DNA of 6,263 nucleotides. Origin: Alphaproteobacteria bacterium. Lineage in GTDB: Bacteria; Pseudomonadota; Alphaproteobacteria; UBA1280; UBA12223. Made by a program: the position numbers and the translations under genes. Numbering within the stretch: the stretch's first letter is position 1; each line of letters begins with the position of its first letter. The stretch is from positions 1-6,263 of the forward strand of contig DMEM01000164.1 of assembly GCA_003450915.1 (NCBI GenBank), given 5' to 3'. Below, piece by piece: positions 5,923 to 6,263 of the stretch. The notes under the pieces were generated by a model, which saw only the letters and a list, made by a program, of their open reading frames with translations, had not been told where the DNA came from and did not search any database.

Positions 5923-5951
5923 TTGATTTTTTTCTTTTTTTACAATATAAT
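5923..5951 (+). promoter_or_regulatory. sigma70-like promoter of the small membrane protein gene
   Basis: TTGATT (5923-5928) and a perfect TATAAT (5946-5951) are separated by 17 bases. The predicted start is near 5958, about 28 bases before the ATG at 5986. It runs divergent to the rplU promoter, the two -35 boxes being only nine bases apart. Confidence 0.7.
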
Positions 5952-5985
5952 TTTGTTTAGATAGACAGAAATAAAGGACATATAA

Positions 5986-6198
5986 ATGCTAAAGAAAGTT
6001 TTAACCGCAATTTTTATACTAGTTTTCACCGTTTTTGCTTTAGACTATTTTAAGCTTTTACCTAGTGATCGACAGCTTGGCTTTAACAAGATTTCTACTA
6101 GACAGCAAAATCAGATTAACTCATTTACAGTTTTAGAAAAACAAGAAGAGTCTTCAAAATTCACAGATAGAGTTGTAAAAAATAACAGACCATTCTAG
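5986..6198 (+). CDS. small single-pass membrane protein, unrecognised
   Basis: A 70-residue protein: basic start MLKK, one hydrophobic helix (about residues 5-20, ILVFTVFALDYF at its end), then a polar, Gln/Lys/Arg-rich tail ending NNRPF. There is no cysteine, so it is not a lipoprotein. The helix could be an uncleaved anchor or a signal peptide; no clear A-x-A cleavage site is present, so an anchor with a periplasmic tail is favoured. The gene has its own good promoter and AAAGGA (5973-5978) seven bases before the ATG, which argues it is really expressed. I do not recognise the family. Its neighbours (a divergent ribosomal operon and an unseen downstream gene) give no functional hint. Confidence 0.65.
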   Translation: MLKKVLTAIFILVFTVFALDYFKLLPSDRQLGFNKISTRQQNQINSFTVLEKQEESSKFTDRVVKNNRPF

Positions 6199-6234
6199 TT
6201 TTTTTATTTTTCACTATTAAAATACCCCTATTTT

Positions 6235-6243
6235 TGCTATAAT
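6235..6243 (+). promoter_or_regulatory. extended -10 promoter for a gene beyond the right edge
   Basis: TGC followed by a perfect TATAAT (6238-6243) forms an extended -10 element. The -35 region at about 6215-6220 (TATTAA) is poor, which extended -10 promoters tolerate. Transcription would start near 6250 and run out of the window. No gene is visible in the last 65 bases. Confidence 0.45.
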
Positions 6244-6263
6244 TATTTCTAGTTAAATATAAA

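Noticed and set aside
6178..6211. A/T-rich inverted repeat with T-run after the small membrane protein gene, as a terminator.
   Set aside because: The stem would be A-T pairs only with a loop of about 18 bases, too weak for a rho-independent terminator.

Overview
The window is AT-rich (roughly one third G+C by eye) and coding on both strands, with only short intergenic gaps (the longest is about 150 bases). The block TPR-like membrane protein, BamB, Der is an arrangement I associate with Alphaproteobacteria. The low G+C suggests a reduced, host-associated or streamlined lineage (Rickettsiales-like or similar). No rRNA or tRNA is present to fix the taxonomy, so this placement is inference.

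Bases 1-3780, plus strand: a sigma70-like promoter (27-55) precedes a three-gene operon. It encodes a membrane-anchored TPR-like protein (YfgM/TPR_21 type), the outer-membrane assembly lipoprotein BamB, and the ribosome-assembly GTPase Der. Der carries an unusually long acidic linker between its two GTPase domains. The operon ends in a strong hairpin terminator (3754-3780) that is symmetric enough to also serve the convergent genes on the other side.

Bases 3797-5136, minus strand: two adjacent genes encode type IV prepilin/pseudopilin-like proteins with GspG-like features. Their first 31 mature-end residues are identical although 17 of the 31 codons differ synonymously. The downstream gene has an extra, basic, in-frame segment in its leader. 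This segment sits between two imperfect copies of the prepilin-site sequence and contains two inverted repeats, resembling the in-gene palindromic elements known from Rickettsia. This is the most unusual part of the window.

Bases 5206-5913, minus strand: the ribosomal-protein operon rplU-rpmA (L21, L27) has a recognisable promoter and its own terminator. The terminator separates it from the pilin genes. Bases 5923-6243, plus strand: a divergent promoter drives a small single-pass membrane protein I do not recognise (70 residues). A further extended -10 promoter at the right edge probably serves a gene outside the window.

Functionally, the window combines envelope biogenesis (BamB and the TPR protein), ribosome production (Der, L21, L27) and a secretion or pilus-like surface component. 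I see no mobile element with a transposase, no CRISPR array and no RNA gene.
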